From: Levilactobacillus suantsaiihabitans
GTDB lineage: Bacteria; Bacillota; Bacilli; Lactobacillales; Lactobacillaceae
Assembly: GCF_004745505.1 (NCBI RefSeq)
Contig: NZ_RKLX01000010.1
Span: 1 to 64,000 of the forward strand
Reading direction: 5' to 3'
Length of the DNA stretch: 64,000 bases
Position 1 is the stretch's first letter. Every line of letters starts with the position of its first letter. The notes below the pieces were generated by a model. It made no database searches and was not told the DNA's origin. It worked only from the letters and a program-made list of their open reading frames with translations. Both the position numbers and the translations under genes were made by a program. This document shows positions 27,525-37,502 of the stretch, piece by piece.

Positions 27525-27556
27525 CCCTTCATATAAACGCATTTTAAGCAACGACG

Positions 27557-29359
27557 CTAGTCTTCTGAATCGTCGTCTTTCTTAGCCACCAGTAAGTCCA
27601 AGTCCAACAATTGCTTGTCCGCAACCGTAGTTGGGGCTTCGGTCATCGGTTCCGTGGCCTTCGAGTTCTTCGGGAAGGCAATGACGTCACGGATGTTGTC
27701 GCGCTTAGCTAATAAGCGGGCAAACCGATCCAACCCGATGGCCAGACCACCATGAGGCGGGAACCCGTAATCCAAGGCTTTCAGTAAGAAGCCAAATTGC
27801 TTTTCGGCCCGTTCTGGCGTGAAGCCTAAGGCCTTGAGCATCTTCATTTGTAACTCGCGAGTGTGGATCCGGATAGAACCGCCACCTAATTCCAGACCGT
27901 TCAAGATGATGTCATAGCTTTGGGCGTAGGCCTTGTGTGGGTCTTCGCCGTCGTTCAAGTAATGGGCATCCCCTTCGGCTGGCATCGTGAATGGGTGGTG
28001 GGCTGGGACCCAACGCTTCAAGTCAACATCGTAATCGAACAGTGGCCAGTTGACGATCCATAAGAACGCCCACTTGTTTTCGTCGATCATGTCTTGTTCC
28101 TTGGCGATGGCGACCCGTAAGTAACCCAACGTTTGGGCCACGACACGCTTGGAGTCAGCGGCGAACAGCAATAAGTCACCACTCTTAGCGCCGGTTGCGG
28201 TCGTGATCTGGTCGAACCAGTCGCCGTCCTTGAAGAACTTGGCGATTGGCCCGCTAAAGCCGTCGTCGGTGACCTTCATCCAGGCCAAGCCCTTGGCACC
28301 GAAGCGTTCAACGTATTGGCCGTACTTGTCGATGTCTTTGCGGCTGTACAAGTCAGCCCCACCAGGAACGGCAATGGCTTTGACTTGGCCGCCGTTAGCA
28401 ACGGCCCCAGAGAAGACCTTGAAGTCGGTGTTGGCCATGATGGTCGACAGGTCCTTTAATTCCATGCCGAAACGCACGTCGGGTTGGTCGGTCCCAAAGC
28501 GGGCCATGGAGTCGTCCCAGTCCATCCGTTCGAATGGCAGCTTGACGTCAACGTTCAACGTATCCTTCATGACCTTGGCAATCAGGCCTTCCGTCAGGTC
28601 CTGAATTTCTTCGGCCGTTAAGAAGGACGTTTCCAAGTCGATCTGGGTAAATTCCGGTTGGCGGTCGCCCCGCAAATCTTCATCCCGGAAGCAACGGGCG
28701 ATTTGGTAGTAACGATCGAACCCAGAGCCCATCAACAATTGCTTAAATAATTGCGGGGATTGTGGTAAGGCGTAGAAGTGACCTGGGTAGATCCGAGAAG
28801 GTACCAGGTAATCACGGGCCCCTTCTGGCGTGGACTTGGTCAGATCTGGCGTTTCAATGTCGATAAAGCCATTTTTGTCGAAGTAGCTGTGAACGGATTG
28901 GACGATCCGGTTCCGCAGCATCAAGGCTTTTTGCATTTCAGGGCGCCGTAAGTCCAAGTAACGGTATTGTAGCCGCAGGTCGTCAGAAGCGTTGACGTTG
29001 TCTTTGATTTCAAATGGCAATTCCTTGGCCTTGTTCAACAGGTTGATGCCACTAACGCGGACTTCGACCTTCCCGGTGCGCATGTCGGGATTGACTTCCT
29101 TCGGTGCCCGGGCAACGACTTGTCCTTGGACCTCAATGACGTATTCACTACGCAATTGGTCGGCAACGGCTAAGGCATCTTGGCCGTATTCTTCACTGAA
29201 GACCAACTGAACGATGCCTTCGCGGTCCCGCAAGTCGATGAAGATCAAGCTTCCCAGGTCCCGGCGCTTTTGCACCCAACCCTTTAAGACAACGGTTTGG
29301 TCAAGATATTGCTCGTCAACTAAACCCGCATACGTGGTTCGTTTTAAATTCTTTTCCAT
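27557..29359 (-). CDS. aspS: Aspartyl-tRNA synthetase
   Basis: Class II synthetase of 600 residues that charges tRNA-Asp. The N-terminal OB-fold anticodon domain ([12 protein letters not shown]), motif 2 ([17 protein letters not shown]), the bacterial GAD insert and motif 3 ([14 protein letters not shown]) are present. It lies 12 bp behind hisS and is controlled by the same T-box. The acidic tail DDDSED is short. No separate AspRS/AsnRS-type discriminator can be judged by eye. Confidence 0.97.
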   Translation of the reverse strand: MEKNLKRTTYAGLVDEQYLDQTVVLKGWVQKRRDLGSLIFIDLRDREGIVQLVFSEEYGQDALAVADQLRSEYVIEVQGQVVARAPKEVNPDMRTGKVEVRVSGINLLNKAKELPFEIKDNVNASDDLRLQYRYLDLRRPEMQKALMLRNRIVQSVHSYFDKNGFIDIETPDLTKSTPEGARDYLVPSRIYPGHFYALPQSPQLFKQLLMGSGFDRYYQIARCFRDEDLRGDRQPEFTQIDLETSFLTAEEIQDLTEGLIAKVMKDTLNVDVKLPFERMDWDDSMARFGTDQPDVRFGMELKDLSTIMANTDFKVFSGAVANGGQVKAIAVPGGADLYSRKDIDKYGQYVERFGAKGLAWMKVTDDGFSGPIAKFFKDGDWFDQITTATGAKSGDLLLFAADSKRVVAQTLGYLRVAIAKEQDMIDENKWAFLWIVNWPLFDYDVDLKRWVPAHHPFTMPAEGDAHYLNDGEDPHKAYAQSYDIILNGLELGGGSIRIHTRELQMKMLKALGFTPERAEKQFGFLLKALDYGFPPHGGLAIGLDRFARLLAKRDNIRDVIAFPKNSKATEPMTEAPTTVADKQLLDLDLLVAKKDDDSED

Positions 29360-29371
29360 ATCTTTCTCCTC

Positions 29372-30667
29372 TTATTTTGCCGTAAACTGTGTTGCGACAA
29401 CATTTTGAAAATCTTGGTAAATGTCCGCTAGGGGCACGCTGACCTCTTCACCCGTGGCCATGGACTTCAGGTTGGCCGTTTGGTTGGCCAGCTCTTGGTC
29501 GCCAATCGTCAAGGTGTAGGCCGCATTTAAGCGGTTAGCCGTCTTGAATTGGGCCTTCGGTTTGCGGCTCAGGTAATCCCGGTCGGCCGTCAAGCCCGCT
29601 TGGCGAATGGCTTGAACCAACTTCAATGTCTCTAGCGAGGTGTCATCCCCGATACCCACGACGTAAACGTCTAACGGGTGGTCGTTAGGGATGGCCACCT
29701 TTTCCGCTTGCATCAGTAAGACCAGGCGTTCGACACCCAGGCCAAAGCCAACGCCAGGCATGTCGGGGCCGCCCAGTTCTTCAACCAAGCCGTTGTACCG
29801 GCCACCGGCTAAGACGGTCGTGTACCCTTCACCTAAGGCAGGTGAATCGGCCATGATTTCAAAGATGGTGTGGTTGTAGTAATCCAGCCCCCGGACCATG
29901 GTGGCATCGACGTCGTAAGCAATGCCCAGGGCGTCTAAACTGGCCTTGACCCGGTCAAAGTGCGCCGTAGCAGCCGGCGTCAAGAAGTCCAGGATGGATG
30001 GCGCATCGGCCACGATCTCTTGGTCGTGCTTGTCCTTACTGTCCAAGACCCGCAGTGGGTTCTTGTGCAACCGGACCTTGGAATCGTCACTCAGTTCATC
30101 AAAGTGGGGTTCCAAGAAGTCGATCAGCGCTTGGCGGTAATTGTCCCGAGTCTCCTTGTCGCCCAAGGTGTTTAAGGCCAGCCGTAAATGCGTCAAGCCG
30201 AGTTTTCCTAGCAGGTTCATCCCCAAGGCAATGACTTCAACGTCCAACTCGGGCGCGTCACTACCGAAGGCTTCCACCCCGATCTGATGGAATTGCCGTT
30301 GCCGACCGGATTGCGGCCGTTCGTAGCGGAACATCGGGCCCATGTAGTAGACCTTGTACGGCTTTTGGGTCTCTGGACCATAAAGCTTGTTTTCCACAAA
30401 GGCCCGCACCACACCGGCCGTTCCTTCTGGCCGCAAGGATAAGTGGCGATCCCCCTTATCCTTAAAATCATACATTTCCTTGGTCACGATATCTGAGGTA
30501 TCCCCGGACGTGCGTGAAAAGACTTCAAAGTTTTCAAACATGGGTGTCCGAATCTCTTCGAAGCGGTAATTAGCAAACAACTGGCGCGCGGTGGCTTCGA
30601 CGAACTGCCAAGTCTGTGAATCGCCTGGTAAAATATCCGCCGTACCCTTTGGTCGTTGATAACGCAT
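29372..30667 (-). CDS. hisS: Histidyl-tRNA synthetase
   Basis: Class II synthetase of 431 residues. It starts [17 protein letters not shown], has motif 2 ([19 protein letters not shown]), the histidine-specific [25 protein letters not shown] and the C-terminal anticodon-binding domain. ATG at 30667 is spaced seven bases from GGGAG; another ATG two codons earlier is too close to that site. The upstream frame extension runs through the T-box and is not coding. First gene of hisS-aspS. Confidence 0.97.
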   Translation of the reverse strand: MRYQRPKGTADILPGDSQTWQFVEATARQLFANYRFEEIRTPMFENFEVFSRTSGDTSDIVTKEMYDFKDKGDRHLSLRPEGTAGVVRAFVENKLYGPETQKPYKVYYMGPMFRYERPQSGRQRQFHQIGVEAFGSDAPELDVEVIALGMNLLGKLGLTHLRLALNTLGDKETRDNYRQALIDFLEPHFDELSDDSKVRLHKNPLRVLDSKDKHDQEIVADAPSILDFLTPAATAHFDRVKASLDALGIAYDVDATMVRGLDYYNHTIFEIMADSPALGEGYTTVLAGGRYNGLVEELGGPDMPGVGFGLGVERLVLLMQAEKVAIPNDHPLDVYVVGIGDDTSLETLKLVQAIRQAGLTADRDYLSRKPKAQFKTANRLNAAYTLTIGDQELANQTANLKSMATGEEVSVPLADIYQDFQNVVATQFTAK

Positions 30668-30696
30668 GAGCATTCTCCCTTCCGACTTCTGTAGAA

Positions 30697-30914
30697 AATA
30701 AAAAACGCCCCTGTCAATTGACAAGGGCGCAGGTATGCACGGTACCACCTTTTTAAAATTCTCTGCAGGATAACGTTGCAAACGAATGACGACGAGCGCC
30801 ATTAGCCTCAAGAGTGTCTTCCAAGTGACCTCGTTAGTCGCTTCCAGCAACGCGACTTCTCTGTAAACGGGTTGACTCTTACTATTCTCTCTCATTGGCA
30901 ATCTATTTTATTCT
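30697..30914 (-). promoter_or_regulatory. T-box riboswitch of hisS-aspS with GACAC specifier
   Basis: The T-box AGGTGGTACCGTGC (30737-30750, minus strand) is followed by a terminator (30697-30729, CGCCCTTGTC/GACAGGGGCG then TTTTTT). In stem I, AAGAG/CTCTT and CCCGTT/AACGAGG helices flank a loop ending GAAGACA; GAC (Asp) lies at the same place as GGC in the glyQS leader, and the overlapping CAC is a histidine codon (GACAC at 30814-30818). One leader may thus sense two tRNAs. Confidence 0.9.
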
Positions 30915-30920
30915 TCCTAA

Positions 30921-30949
30921 GAATACTGAAAATCGACTGAAAAGTCAAG
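30921..30949 (-). promoter_or_regulatory. hisS-aspS promoter
   Basis: TTGACT (30944-30949) and TATTCT (30921-30926) are 17 bp apart on the minus strand, directly upstream of the T-box. Confidence 0.85.
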
Positions 30950-31042
30950 GCTGGCTACCAGGTAATTGTTGCACTCCGCCCGATTTTCACGCGCTCCCCT
31001 CGAACCGGGGCTGGGATTTAGCCCAGCTTAATTTACCCGTGG

Positions 31043-31048
31043 TATAAT
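31043..31048 (+). promoter_or_regulatory. Extended -10 promoter of the amidase gene
   Basis: TATAAT preceded by TGG, 30 bp before the start codon. A small GCTGGG/CCCAGC hairpin lies just upstream at 31010-31027, in the expected -35 area. Confidence 0.6.
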
Positions 31049-31077
31049 AAAAGCTAATTTACTAAAGGAGCACACCC

Positions 31078-31929
31078 ATGCATTTCAAACCACGCAATTG
31101 GCCTGGCCTGGTGACGGGCCTGATCATCCTCTTAATCGCTGGCGGGTTACTATACACCTTCACCCAGCACAACGCCGTCACCGCCACCGTCAGTAACCTC
31201 AACCTACGCAACGGCCCCGGGTTGACGTACACCGTCACCCACAAGGTCAAAAAGAACAGTCGTTTAACCATTTTAGGTGAAAAAGATAACTGGTACCACG
31301 TTCGTGACAGCCAGAACCATTTTGGCTGGGTGGCCAGTTGGCTGGTCAAGCACCCGGGTAATTTGAAACGGGCAACGAACCTGTCAGAGGCCACCATCGT
31401 CTTGGATCCCGGCCACGGCGGCAGTGATTCCGGGGCGTTGTCCATCGACCAAAAGCACGACGAAAAGACCTACACACTGACAATGGCCCAACAGGTCGCC
31501 AAACGCCTGCGGGCACGGGGCGCGCACGTGATCATGACCCGCGATAGCGACAAGACCGTGAGTCTCGCCGACCGCCCGGCTCTAGCCAACACCAATCAGG
31601 CCAGCGCCTTTATTAGTTTTCATTTCGACTCGTCGCCCACCGACAACTTGGGGTCCGGCACCACGACTTACTATTACCATCGCGACACCTCTTACGAACT
31701 GGCTGAAGACGTCAACGGCCAGATGAACGACCTGGGGTTGACCAATCGGGGCGTGAAGTACGGCAACTTCGAGGTCATCCGCGATAACAACCGTCCCGCC
31801 CTGTTGTTGGAGATGGGTTACATCAATACCAAAAAAGACTTCAGCTACATCCGCAGCACCACTTACCAAAAGCAGGTGGCGACCCGCGTTGTCGCTGGGT
31901 TAAGCAAGTATTTCAACAGTGCAAACTAA
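31078..31929 (+). CDS. N-acetylmuramoyl-L-alanine amidase with SH3b domain
   Basis: Extracytoplasmic zinc amidase that cuts the bond between muramic acid and the stem peptide. Residues 10-28 form a signal anchor, about 35-92 a bacterial SH3 domain (LNLRNGPG, WGWVASWL-like), and 105-280 an Amidase_3 domain with DPGHGGSDSGA (zinc ligand H113), E129, SFHFDSS and LLLEMGYINTKKD with the catalytic glutamate. At 283 residues it is a compact member, probably membrane-tethered. It is followed after 24 bp by the fructosamine-kinase family gene. Confidence 0.93.
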   Translation: MHFKPRNWPGLVTGLIILLIAGGLLYTFTQHNAVTATVSNLNLRNGPGLTYTVTHKVKKNSRLTILGEKDNWYHVRDSQNHFGWVASWLVKHPGNLKRATNLSEATIVLDPGHGGSDSGALSIDQKHDEKTYTLTMAQQVAKRLRARGAHVIMTRDSDKTVSLADRPALANTNQASAFISFHFDSSPTDNLGSGTTTYYYHRDTSYELAEDVNGQMNDLGLTNRGVKYGNFEVIRDNNRPALLLEMGYINTKKDFSYIRSTTYQKQVATRVVAGLSKYFNSAN

Positions 31930-31953
31930 GCTTTTAAGAAAGAAGATCTTCAC

Positions 31954-32796
31954 ATGACACTTTCAGCAGATTGGTTGGCGCAGTTACCCTTACCACAAGT
32001 GACTGCTGCCACCCCCGTCTCTGGTGGGGACATTAATTTGGCCTACCGTCTGACCACGGCCGAGGGGCCCGCCTTCTTGTTGGTTCAACCGCACACCCCC
32101 GCTAGCTTCTACAGTCACGAGGTAGCCGGCCTCAAGGCGTTGGGTCAGGCCGTTAACGTTCCCGACGTGCTGGCAACCGGCAATATTGACGGGGATGCCT
32201 ACCTGGTCTTGGAATTTCTGGAAACGGGCCATGGCAGTCAGTATGAACTGGGCCAGGCCGTTGCTCGGGTCCACCGCATCACCGCACCCCAGTTTGGCTT
32301 TGACCAGGATAACCTGGTCGGCAAGCTGCCCAAGCACAACACCTGGCAAGACGACTGGACCACCTTCTACTTGAACCAGCGCCTGGATCCGCTGGTCAAA
32401 CGCGCCCAGGAACACCACCTGTGGAACGCCAATCGTCAGGCCGCCTACGACCGGGTCCGCCAACACATCGTGACCGAAAACACCGGCCGAAAAATCGTGC
32501 CGTCCCTGCTTCACGGTGACTTGTGGTCCGGCAACTACCTGTTCACCGCCGACGGGACACCGACGCTGATCGACCCCGACGTCTTGTACGGCGACCGCGA
32601 ATTTGACATCGCCATGACCACCATCTTTGGTGGCTTCACGGCCGACTTCTACCGCGGTTATCAAGACGCCTACCCGTTTGATCCGGGCTATACGGACCGC
32701 TTGGCTCACTACCAGCTGTACTACCTGCTGGCCCACCTGAATTTATTCGGGGAGACCTATGGCGGTGCGGTGGATGAGGTGCTGAGCCGGGGGTAA
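31954..32796 (+). CDS. Fructosamine/ketosamine-3-kinase family protein
   Basis: Protein-kinase-like fold enzyme of 280 residues. The family phosphorylates sugars attached to amines, destabilising glycation adducts. HGDLWSGN (187-194) is the catalytic loop and LIDPDV (D207) the metal-binding motif, followed by YGDREFDIAM. The strand that normally carries the ATP-contacting lysine reads FLLVQP, so that lysine seems replaced. It is cotranscribed with the amidase, without an obvious functional link. Confidence 0.88.
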   Translation: MTLSADWLAQLPLPQVTAATPVSGGDINLAYRLTTAEGPAFLLVQPHTPASFYSHEVAGLKALGQAVNVPDVLATGNIDGDAYLVLEFLETGHGSQYELGQAVARVHRITAPQFGFDQDNLVGKLPKHNTWQDDWTTFYLNQRLDPLVKRAQEHHLWNANRQAAYDRVRQHIVTENTGRKIVPSLLHGDLWSGNYLFTADGTPTLIDPDVLYGDREFDIAMTTIFGGFTADFYRGYQDAYPFDPGYTDRLAHYQLYYLLAHLNLFGETYGGAVDEVLSRG

Positions 32797-32875
32797 TTGC
32801 ATTATGATAAAAATGATAAAGCCATGCAACTAATATTCCAATGGATATTGGTCGCACGGCTTTTTTCTATAATTT

Positions 32876-33616
32876 TTATCTAGCAGTTAGTCCACCATCA
32901 ACAGCTAATTCTGTCCCAGTGATAAATGAAGCCTCGTCGGAAGCCAAGAACAAAATGGTATCAGCTATTTCTTTAGGTGACCCCATCCGTCCAATCGGTG
33001 TCGCTGTTGCCATCATTTCTCTACCAGCTTCCGGTGTCATTGCGGTCTTGATGTACCCTGGATGAACGGTATTAACACGCACATTAAAGTGATTATCAGC
33101 AGCATCCAACGCCGCTGCTTTAGACATCAGACGTACGCCCCCCTTTGTAGCGCAGTAATCTGCGGCAGTCGCAATACCACGCAAGCCCCCCAGTGAGGAG
33201 ATATTCACAATCGAACCGCCGCCATGGTCCTTCATTATGTTCATTCCATATTTTGTACCAAAGAAGGTGCCAGTTAAATTAACATCCAAACGTTTTTGAA
33301 ATTCAGCAGTTGTAATTTCCGTGATTGGTTTAACTGACGGCATGACACCTGCATTATTAACCAAGATATCCAGCGTCCCAAAATCCTTTTGTACCCGCGC
33401 AATGAGCTTAAGCCAATCATCTTCTTGCGAAACATCTTGCTGAACAAAAATCGCTTTGTCCGCTAAATCCCTTTGAACCTGTTGTCCCTTCTCAGCATCG
33501 ATATCCGTGAAAATAACTTGTGCACCTTCATCAAGAAAATCTTTCACTGTTGCCAAACCAATTCCGGCTGCACCACCCGTTACAATTGCAACTTTATTTG
33601 CCAAACGGTTTGTCAT
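32876..33616 (-). CDS. Short-chain dehydrogenase/reductase, alcohol dehydrogenase-like
   Basis: Classical SDR of 246 residues. TGGAAGIG (13-20) binds the cofactor, NNAG follows at 87-90, and the catalytic residues are Ser about 140, Tyr154 and Lys158 (YCATK). RVNTVHPGYIKT and the ending AVDGGLTAR strongly recall the R-specific alcohol dehydrogenase of lactobacilli. Asp38 at the end of the second strand (FTDID) suggests NAD(H) rather than NADP(H). The gene is AT-richer than its neighbours. GGAAGGAG precedes the ATG. Confidence 0.9.
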   Translation of the reverse strand: MTNRLANKVAIVTGGAAGIGLATVKDFLDEGAQVIFTDIDAEKGQQVQRDLADKAIFVQQDVSQEDDWLKLIARVQKDFGTLDILVNNAGVMPSVKPITEITTAEFQKRLDVNLTGTFFGTKYGMNIMKDHGGGSIVNISSLGGLRGIATAADYCATKGGVRLMSKAAALDAADNHFNVRVNTVHPGYIKTAMTPEAGREMMATATPIGRMGSPKEIADTILFLASDEASFITGTELAVDGGLTAR

Positions 33617-33802
33617 TGTAACTCGCTCCTTCCAAAAGCCACTTCTACAACATAAAATAGATTGTGAAATTTGAAGTGTAGCTAAGTAAATTACTATTGT
33701 TAATTAGTTCACAATCACTATTTGCCCTCATAATAACGGGCTATGAATTAACTGTCAACCACCTATCACCAGCAGCTTTTCAAAATTGTCCCTTGCTAAA
33801 AA
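33617..33802. promoter_or_regulatory. SDR upstream region with a possible operator
   Basis: This AT-rich stretch holds the SDR promoter area and an imperfect inverted repeat, ATTGT-N10-ACAAT, at about 33696-33715. I could not identify a convincing -35/-10 pair. Nothing coding is visible here or in 33842-33928. Confidence 0.3.
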
Positions 33803-33841
33803 TAAAAAAACGGCTACTCACCAAATCGAGTATCCGTTTCT
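33803..33841 (-). terminator. Terminator of the HAD hydrolase gene
   Basis: AAACGGATACTC pairs with GAGTAGCCGTTT on the minus strand and is followed by TTTTATT. It lies about 90 bp after the HAD stop codon. Confidence 0.8.
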
Positions 33842-33928
33842 CTTCACAAAGTCAATAAATTTCCGCTTGCCTCTAAAAACAGGTTATTAGCAAATCCAGA
33901 TTGGGGTCAGCTAACATCTATTCAATCT

Positions 33929-34573
33929 CTATTCCGCAAACAGCCACGCCTGCAACTCCGCAAAGCGAATCACGCGAATCTCCGGCTGGCTTTCATCCAC
34001 GATCAGGTGCTCGGGGTCAAACAAGGCCCCAGCCATCCCCGCGCGGTGTCCCGCCTGCACGTCTAGGTTCCGGTCGCCAATCATCAGACCCGTCTGCCGG
34101 TCCACGTCATAGCGGTGCATCAAGGCTTGTAAACTGGTGGGATCGGGCTTGCGCGGAAAGTCGTCATCGGCCGTGACCGCTCCCGTGAAATACTGCGCCA
34201 GGTTCAGCTGCGACAACCGGTCCATGGCGTGATGGTCCCGGTGCGTCAACAAGAAGTTCCGCCCACCGGCCGCAACGACCGCCGCCAGTAAGTCTGCCAC
34301 GCCCGGAAAGGCCGCCGCATCCTTTAGCCGTGGGGCCGCTTGTTTTTGGTAAACCTTGGCCAAACGGTCGCGGTTCAAGCGATACTCCGCCGTAAAGCGT
34401 TGGAGCGCACTGCCCAGACTGTGTTGGCGCATGGCTTTATAAATTTCTTCTTCATCCAGTTCAAAGTTATTGACGCCGCACGCTTCCAAGGCCTCGCCAA
34501 ACGCCGTGACCATCCCCGGATAGGTGTTGACCAGCGTACCGTCAAAATCCCAAAATAACTGTTGATATCGCAT
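33929..34573 (-). CDS. HAD superfamily hydrolase, phosphoglycolate phosphatase-like
   Basis: A 214-residue haloacid-dehalogenase-like phosphatase. Motif I is WDFDGTLV with D9 and D11, motif II LLTHRDH, motif III around RKPDP, and motif IV MIGDRNLDVQAG. A helical cap (residues 20-80) follows motif I, as in subfamily I enzymes. The substrate is unknown. ATG at 34573 follows AAGGAGGA; the longer frame starts inside the repeat upstream. Family A copy 6 lies between it and dtd. Confidence 0.9.
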   Translation of the reverse strand: MRYQQLFWDFDGTLVNTYPGMVTAFGEALEACGVNNFELDEEEIYKAMRQHSLGSALQRFTAEYRLNRDRLAKVYQKQAAPRLKDAAAFPGVADLLAAVVAAGGRNFLLTHRDHHAMDRLSQLNLAQYFTGAVTADDDFPRKPDPTSLQALMHRYDVDRQTGLMIGDRNLDVQAGHRAGMAGALFDPEHLIVDESQPEIRVIRFAELQAWLFAE

Positions 34574-34594
34574 GGGTGTCCTCCTTAAAAAAAC

Positions 34595-34766
34595 GAGCCT
34601 GAGACAAAACCTCCCAGGCTCGTTCACGCGTCACCTTTACCTAGCCGAAACGTGGGCCAAAAAGCAACCGGTTCCGCTTAAACCTGATAACCAAACCATC
34701 CAAAATCAGGATTATGCGGTTATCGGCCTTCAGGCTCGCTGGCTAATCGCCTTTTGACCCACTCTC
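34595..34766 (+). repeat. Intergenic repeat family A, copy 6 (terminator-like for dtd)
   Basis: A full-length copy between dtd and the HAD gene. On the minus strand its small hairpin GAGCCTGGGAGG...TCTCAGGCTC is followed by GTTTTTTT, a convincing terminator for the rel-dtd unit. The 61-codon frame at 34572-34757 is the repeat read as protein. Confidence 0.9.
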
Positions 34767-34779
34767 GTTTTCGTGTGCC

Positions 34780-35226
34780 TTATTTGTCGTCCGTGTCGAA
34801 CCAAATCGTCACGGGACCGGCGTTGATCAAGGCCACGCGCATGTCGGCGCCAAAGACGCCCGTCTCCACGTGCCGGCCCGTTGCGGCCAATTTTTCATTA
34901 AATTCGTTGTAAATCTTTTCGGCGTGTGCCGGATCACCGGCCGCCACAAAGCTGGGCCGGTTGCCCTTCTTAGTGTTGGCGTACAGCGTAAACTGTGAAA
35001 CGGATAAGATACTGCCATCGACGTCTTCGATGCTTTGGTTCATCTTGCCCGCTTCGTCTTCAAAGACCCGCAACTTGGTGATCTTGTGTACCAAGTAGTC
35101 GACCTGTTCGCTGGTATCGCTATCCTCGGCACCCACCAGCAACAGGTAGCCTTGGGCAATGGCGCCCTTCACAGCACCATCGACTAATACGCTTGACTGT
35201 CTAACTCGTTGTAACAAAACTCGCAT
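34780..35226 (-). CDS. dtd: D-aminoacyl-tRNA deacylase
   Basis: Hydrolyses D-amino acids (and glycine) mischarged onto tRNA. The 148-residue product begins [13 protein letters not shown] and contains the SVSQFTL motif and, near the C-terminus, INAGPVT (Gly-Pro motif), the two family signatures. It lies 14 bp behind rel, a conserved pair in Firmicutes. Confidence 0.96.
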   Translation of the reverse strand: MRVLLQRVRQSSVLVDGAVKGAIAQGYLLLVGAEDSDTSEQVDYLVHKITKLRVFEDEAGKMNQSIEDVDGSILSVSQFTLYANTKKGNRPSFVAAGDPAHAEKIYNEFNEKLAATGRHVETGVFGADMRVALINAGPVTIWFDTDDK

Positions 35227-35240
35227 GGTTGTTCCCGTCC

Positions 35241-37475
35241 TTAATGGAACGCCCGCTTGACGACGTAGACGTCCGGAATATTTTTGATGTTATCTAAAAT
35301 GCGTTGCAGTTCAATTTGACCACGGGTCCCCAGACTAATGGAGATGGTCGCCATCTTGTTGTGATCGACCTTGCCGTTGATCGACGTCAGGTACTTGGTG
35401 TTGTTGTTAATGGTCCGTAAGACGTCGTTCAATAAGCCGTTGCGGTTGTAACCTTGGACCTCGATATCGGCGTTGTAGTTGGTCTTGTCGCCGGCCTTGT
35501 TGCCCCAGCGCACATCAACTAGCCGCTCGCCATTTTTCTCGGCATTGCGCACGTTCGGGCAATCCTTGCGATGGACGGAGACCCCGCGACCCTTGGTGAT
35601 GTACCCCACAATGTCGTCACCTGGTACTGGTGAACAGCAGTGACTCAACCGAATCAACAGGTTGTCGACCCCTTCGATGACCACGCCATCGGAGTCCTTG
35701 CCCTGCTTACGGTCCTTCTTTTCACTTTCGGCATCGTTCTTGATGGTCTGGTGTTCTTCCAGCAGCTCACGTTCTTCTTGGCGGCGCCGTTCGTCTTCTT
35801 CGGCTTTGCGGACGCCTTCCGTTAACCGGTTGGCCACGCCTCGTGGCTGCAAGTCGCCAAAGCCAATGGCTGCCAACAGGTCGTCTGCGTGTTGATAGTG
35901 CATCTTGGCCGTAACCTTGTCCAGGTTGTCCTTGGTCATCAAACCCTTGGGATCATACCCGAGGTCTCGAATTGTGTGCTCCACGGCTTCTTGGCCAGAA
36001 ACGATATTTTGTTCCCGATCGGCGGCTCTAAAGAACTGCTTGATCTTGTTGCGGGCGCGCCGCGTCGAGACCAGCTTGAGCCAATCACGACTGGGACCGG
36101 CCGAACTGCTGGAGGTCCGAATATCCACGATGTCCCCGTTCTTGATCTCGTAGTTCAGCGGCACGATCTTGCCGTTGATGGTGGCGCCGGTGGTGTGGTG
36201 TCCGACCTCGGTGTGGATGGCGTAGGCCATATCTAACGGGCCAGCTCCCTTCGGCAATTCGAGCACGTCGCCCTTGGGCGTGAAGGCGTAGACGTGGTCA
36301 CCAAAGAGTTCACCCTTGACACTGTCCATGAAATCAGACGCGTCATCAGTGTCTTCTTGCAGCTCAATGATGTGCTTAAACAGGTTCAACTTGTCCCCGG
36401 AATTGGTCTCTTGGACCTTGTCCGTAACGCCTTCCTTGTAAGCCCAGTGAGCCGCAACCCCGTATTCAGCCACGGCGTGCATTTCCTTGGTCCGAATCTG
36501 AACTTCTAGCGGTTTGCCTTCTGGACCGATCACCGTGGTGTGCAGGGATTGGTACATGTTGGCCTTGGGCATTGCGATGTAGTCCTTAAACCGCCCGGGC
36601 ATTGGCTTCCATTGTGAGTGAATGGCCCCGAGCACCGCGTAACAGTCCTTAATGGTATCAACGATGACCCGAATCGCCAGCAAGTCATAGATCTGACTGA
36701 ATTGCTTGTGTTGGTCCTTCATCTTACGGTAAACGGAATAAATGTGCTTCGGCCGGCCGTAAATTTCCGGATCCAATTTCAAATCCTTGATTGATTCCTT
36801 AATATCCTGAATGGCGCCAGCGATGTATTGTTCCCGCTGGTCCCGCCGTGAATTCATCAGGTGGACGATGCGGTAGTACTGTTGCGGGTTCAGGTAGCGC
36901 AGTGAAATGTCTTCCAGTTCCCACTTGATGGTACTGATCCCCAACCGGTCGGCCAGCGGCGCATAAATTTCCAGCGTTTCGTTGGCGATGCGGCGTTGCT
37001 TGTCCGGTCGCAGGTGTTCCAACGTCCGCATGTTGTGCAGGCGGTCGGCCAACTTAACGATCATGACCCGAATATCCTTGGACATCGCCAGCAACAGTTT
37101 GCGGTGATTTTCCGCCAACTGTTCTTTGTTTGATTTGTATTTGATCTTCCCCAGCTTCGTCACGCCATCGACGATCAACGCGACGTCATCGCCGAACAGT
37201 TCGCGAACATCGCTCAACGTGACGCCCGTGTCCTCGACGATATCGTGGAGAAATCCGGCGGACACCGTTTCGGGATCCATGTTCAGGTCAGCCAAGATTC
37301 CCGCCACCTGAATCGGGTGCATGATGTAGGGTTCACCAGACTGCCGGATTTGGTCCTGGTGGGCAATCGTCGCAAAATGACAGGCTTTGACCACCATCTC
37401 CACGTGCTCCGCATTCATATATTTACCGACTCTGGCAATTACTTCTTCAGCCGTCCAGACACGTTCTTTGGTCAT
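35241..37475 (-). CDS. rel: Bifunctional (p)ppGpp synthetase/hydrolase (Rel)
   Basis: Ribosome-associated stringent-response enzyme that makes and degrades (p)ppGpp. The 744 residues show an N-terminal HD hydrolase domain with HDIVEDTG and [11 protein letters not shown], a synthetase domain with [13 protein letters not shown] and EVQIRT, then TGS ([16 protein letters not shown]), a zinc-finger-like [13 protein letters not shown] segment and a C-terminal ACT domain. Both catalytic centres look intact. Upstream is a small membrane protein gene, downstream dtd. Confidence 0.97.
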   Translation of the reverse strand: MTKERVWTAEEVIARVGKYMNAEHVEMVVKACHFATIAHQDQIRQSGEPYIMHPIQVAGILADLNMDPETVSAGFLHDIVEDTGVTLSDVRELFGDDVALIVDGVTKLGKIKYKSNKEQLAENHRKLLLAMSKDIRVMIVKLADRLHNMRTLEHLRPDKQRRIANETLEIYAPLADRLGISTIKWELEDISLRYLNPQQYYRIVHLMNSRRDQREQYIAGAIQDIKESIKDLKLDPEIYGRPKHIYSVYRKMKDQHKQFSQIYDLLAIRVIVDTIKDCYAVLGAIHSQWKPMPGRFKDYIAMPKANMYQSLHTTVIGPEGKPLEVQIRTKEMHAVAEYGVAAHWAYKEGVTDKVQETNSGDKLNLFKHIIELQEDTDDASDFMDSVKGELFGDHVYAFTPKGDVLELPKGAGPLDMAYAIHTEVGHHTTGATINGKIVPLNYEIKNGDIVDIRTSSSSAGPSRDWLKLVSTRRARNKIKQFFRAADREQNIVSGQEAVEHTIRDLGYDPKGLMTKDNLDKVTAKMHYQHADDLLAAIGFGDLQPRGVANRLTEGVRKAEEDERRRQEERELLEEHQTIKNDAESEKKDRKQGKDSDGVVIEGVDNLLIRLSHCCSPVPGDDIVGYITKGRGVSVHRKDCPNVRNAEKNGERLVDVRWGNKAGDKTNYNADIEVQGYNRNGLLNDVLRTINNNTKYLTSINGKVDHNKMATISISLGTRGQIELQRILDNIKNIPDVYVVKRAFH

Positions 37476-37502
37476 ATGGACGCCACCACCCTTAGTTTTA
37501 AA

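Noticed and set aside
27347-27532. 61-codon open frame, with similar frames at 34572-34757 and 39938-40135
   Set aside because: All three are translations of family A repeats in matching frames; they have no ribosome-binding site and the conservation follows the DNA structure, including the indels.
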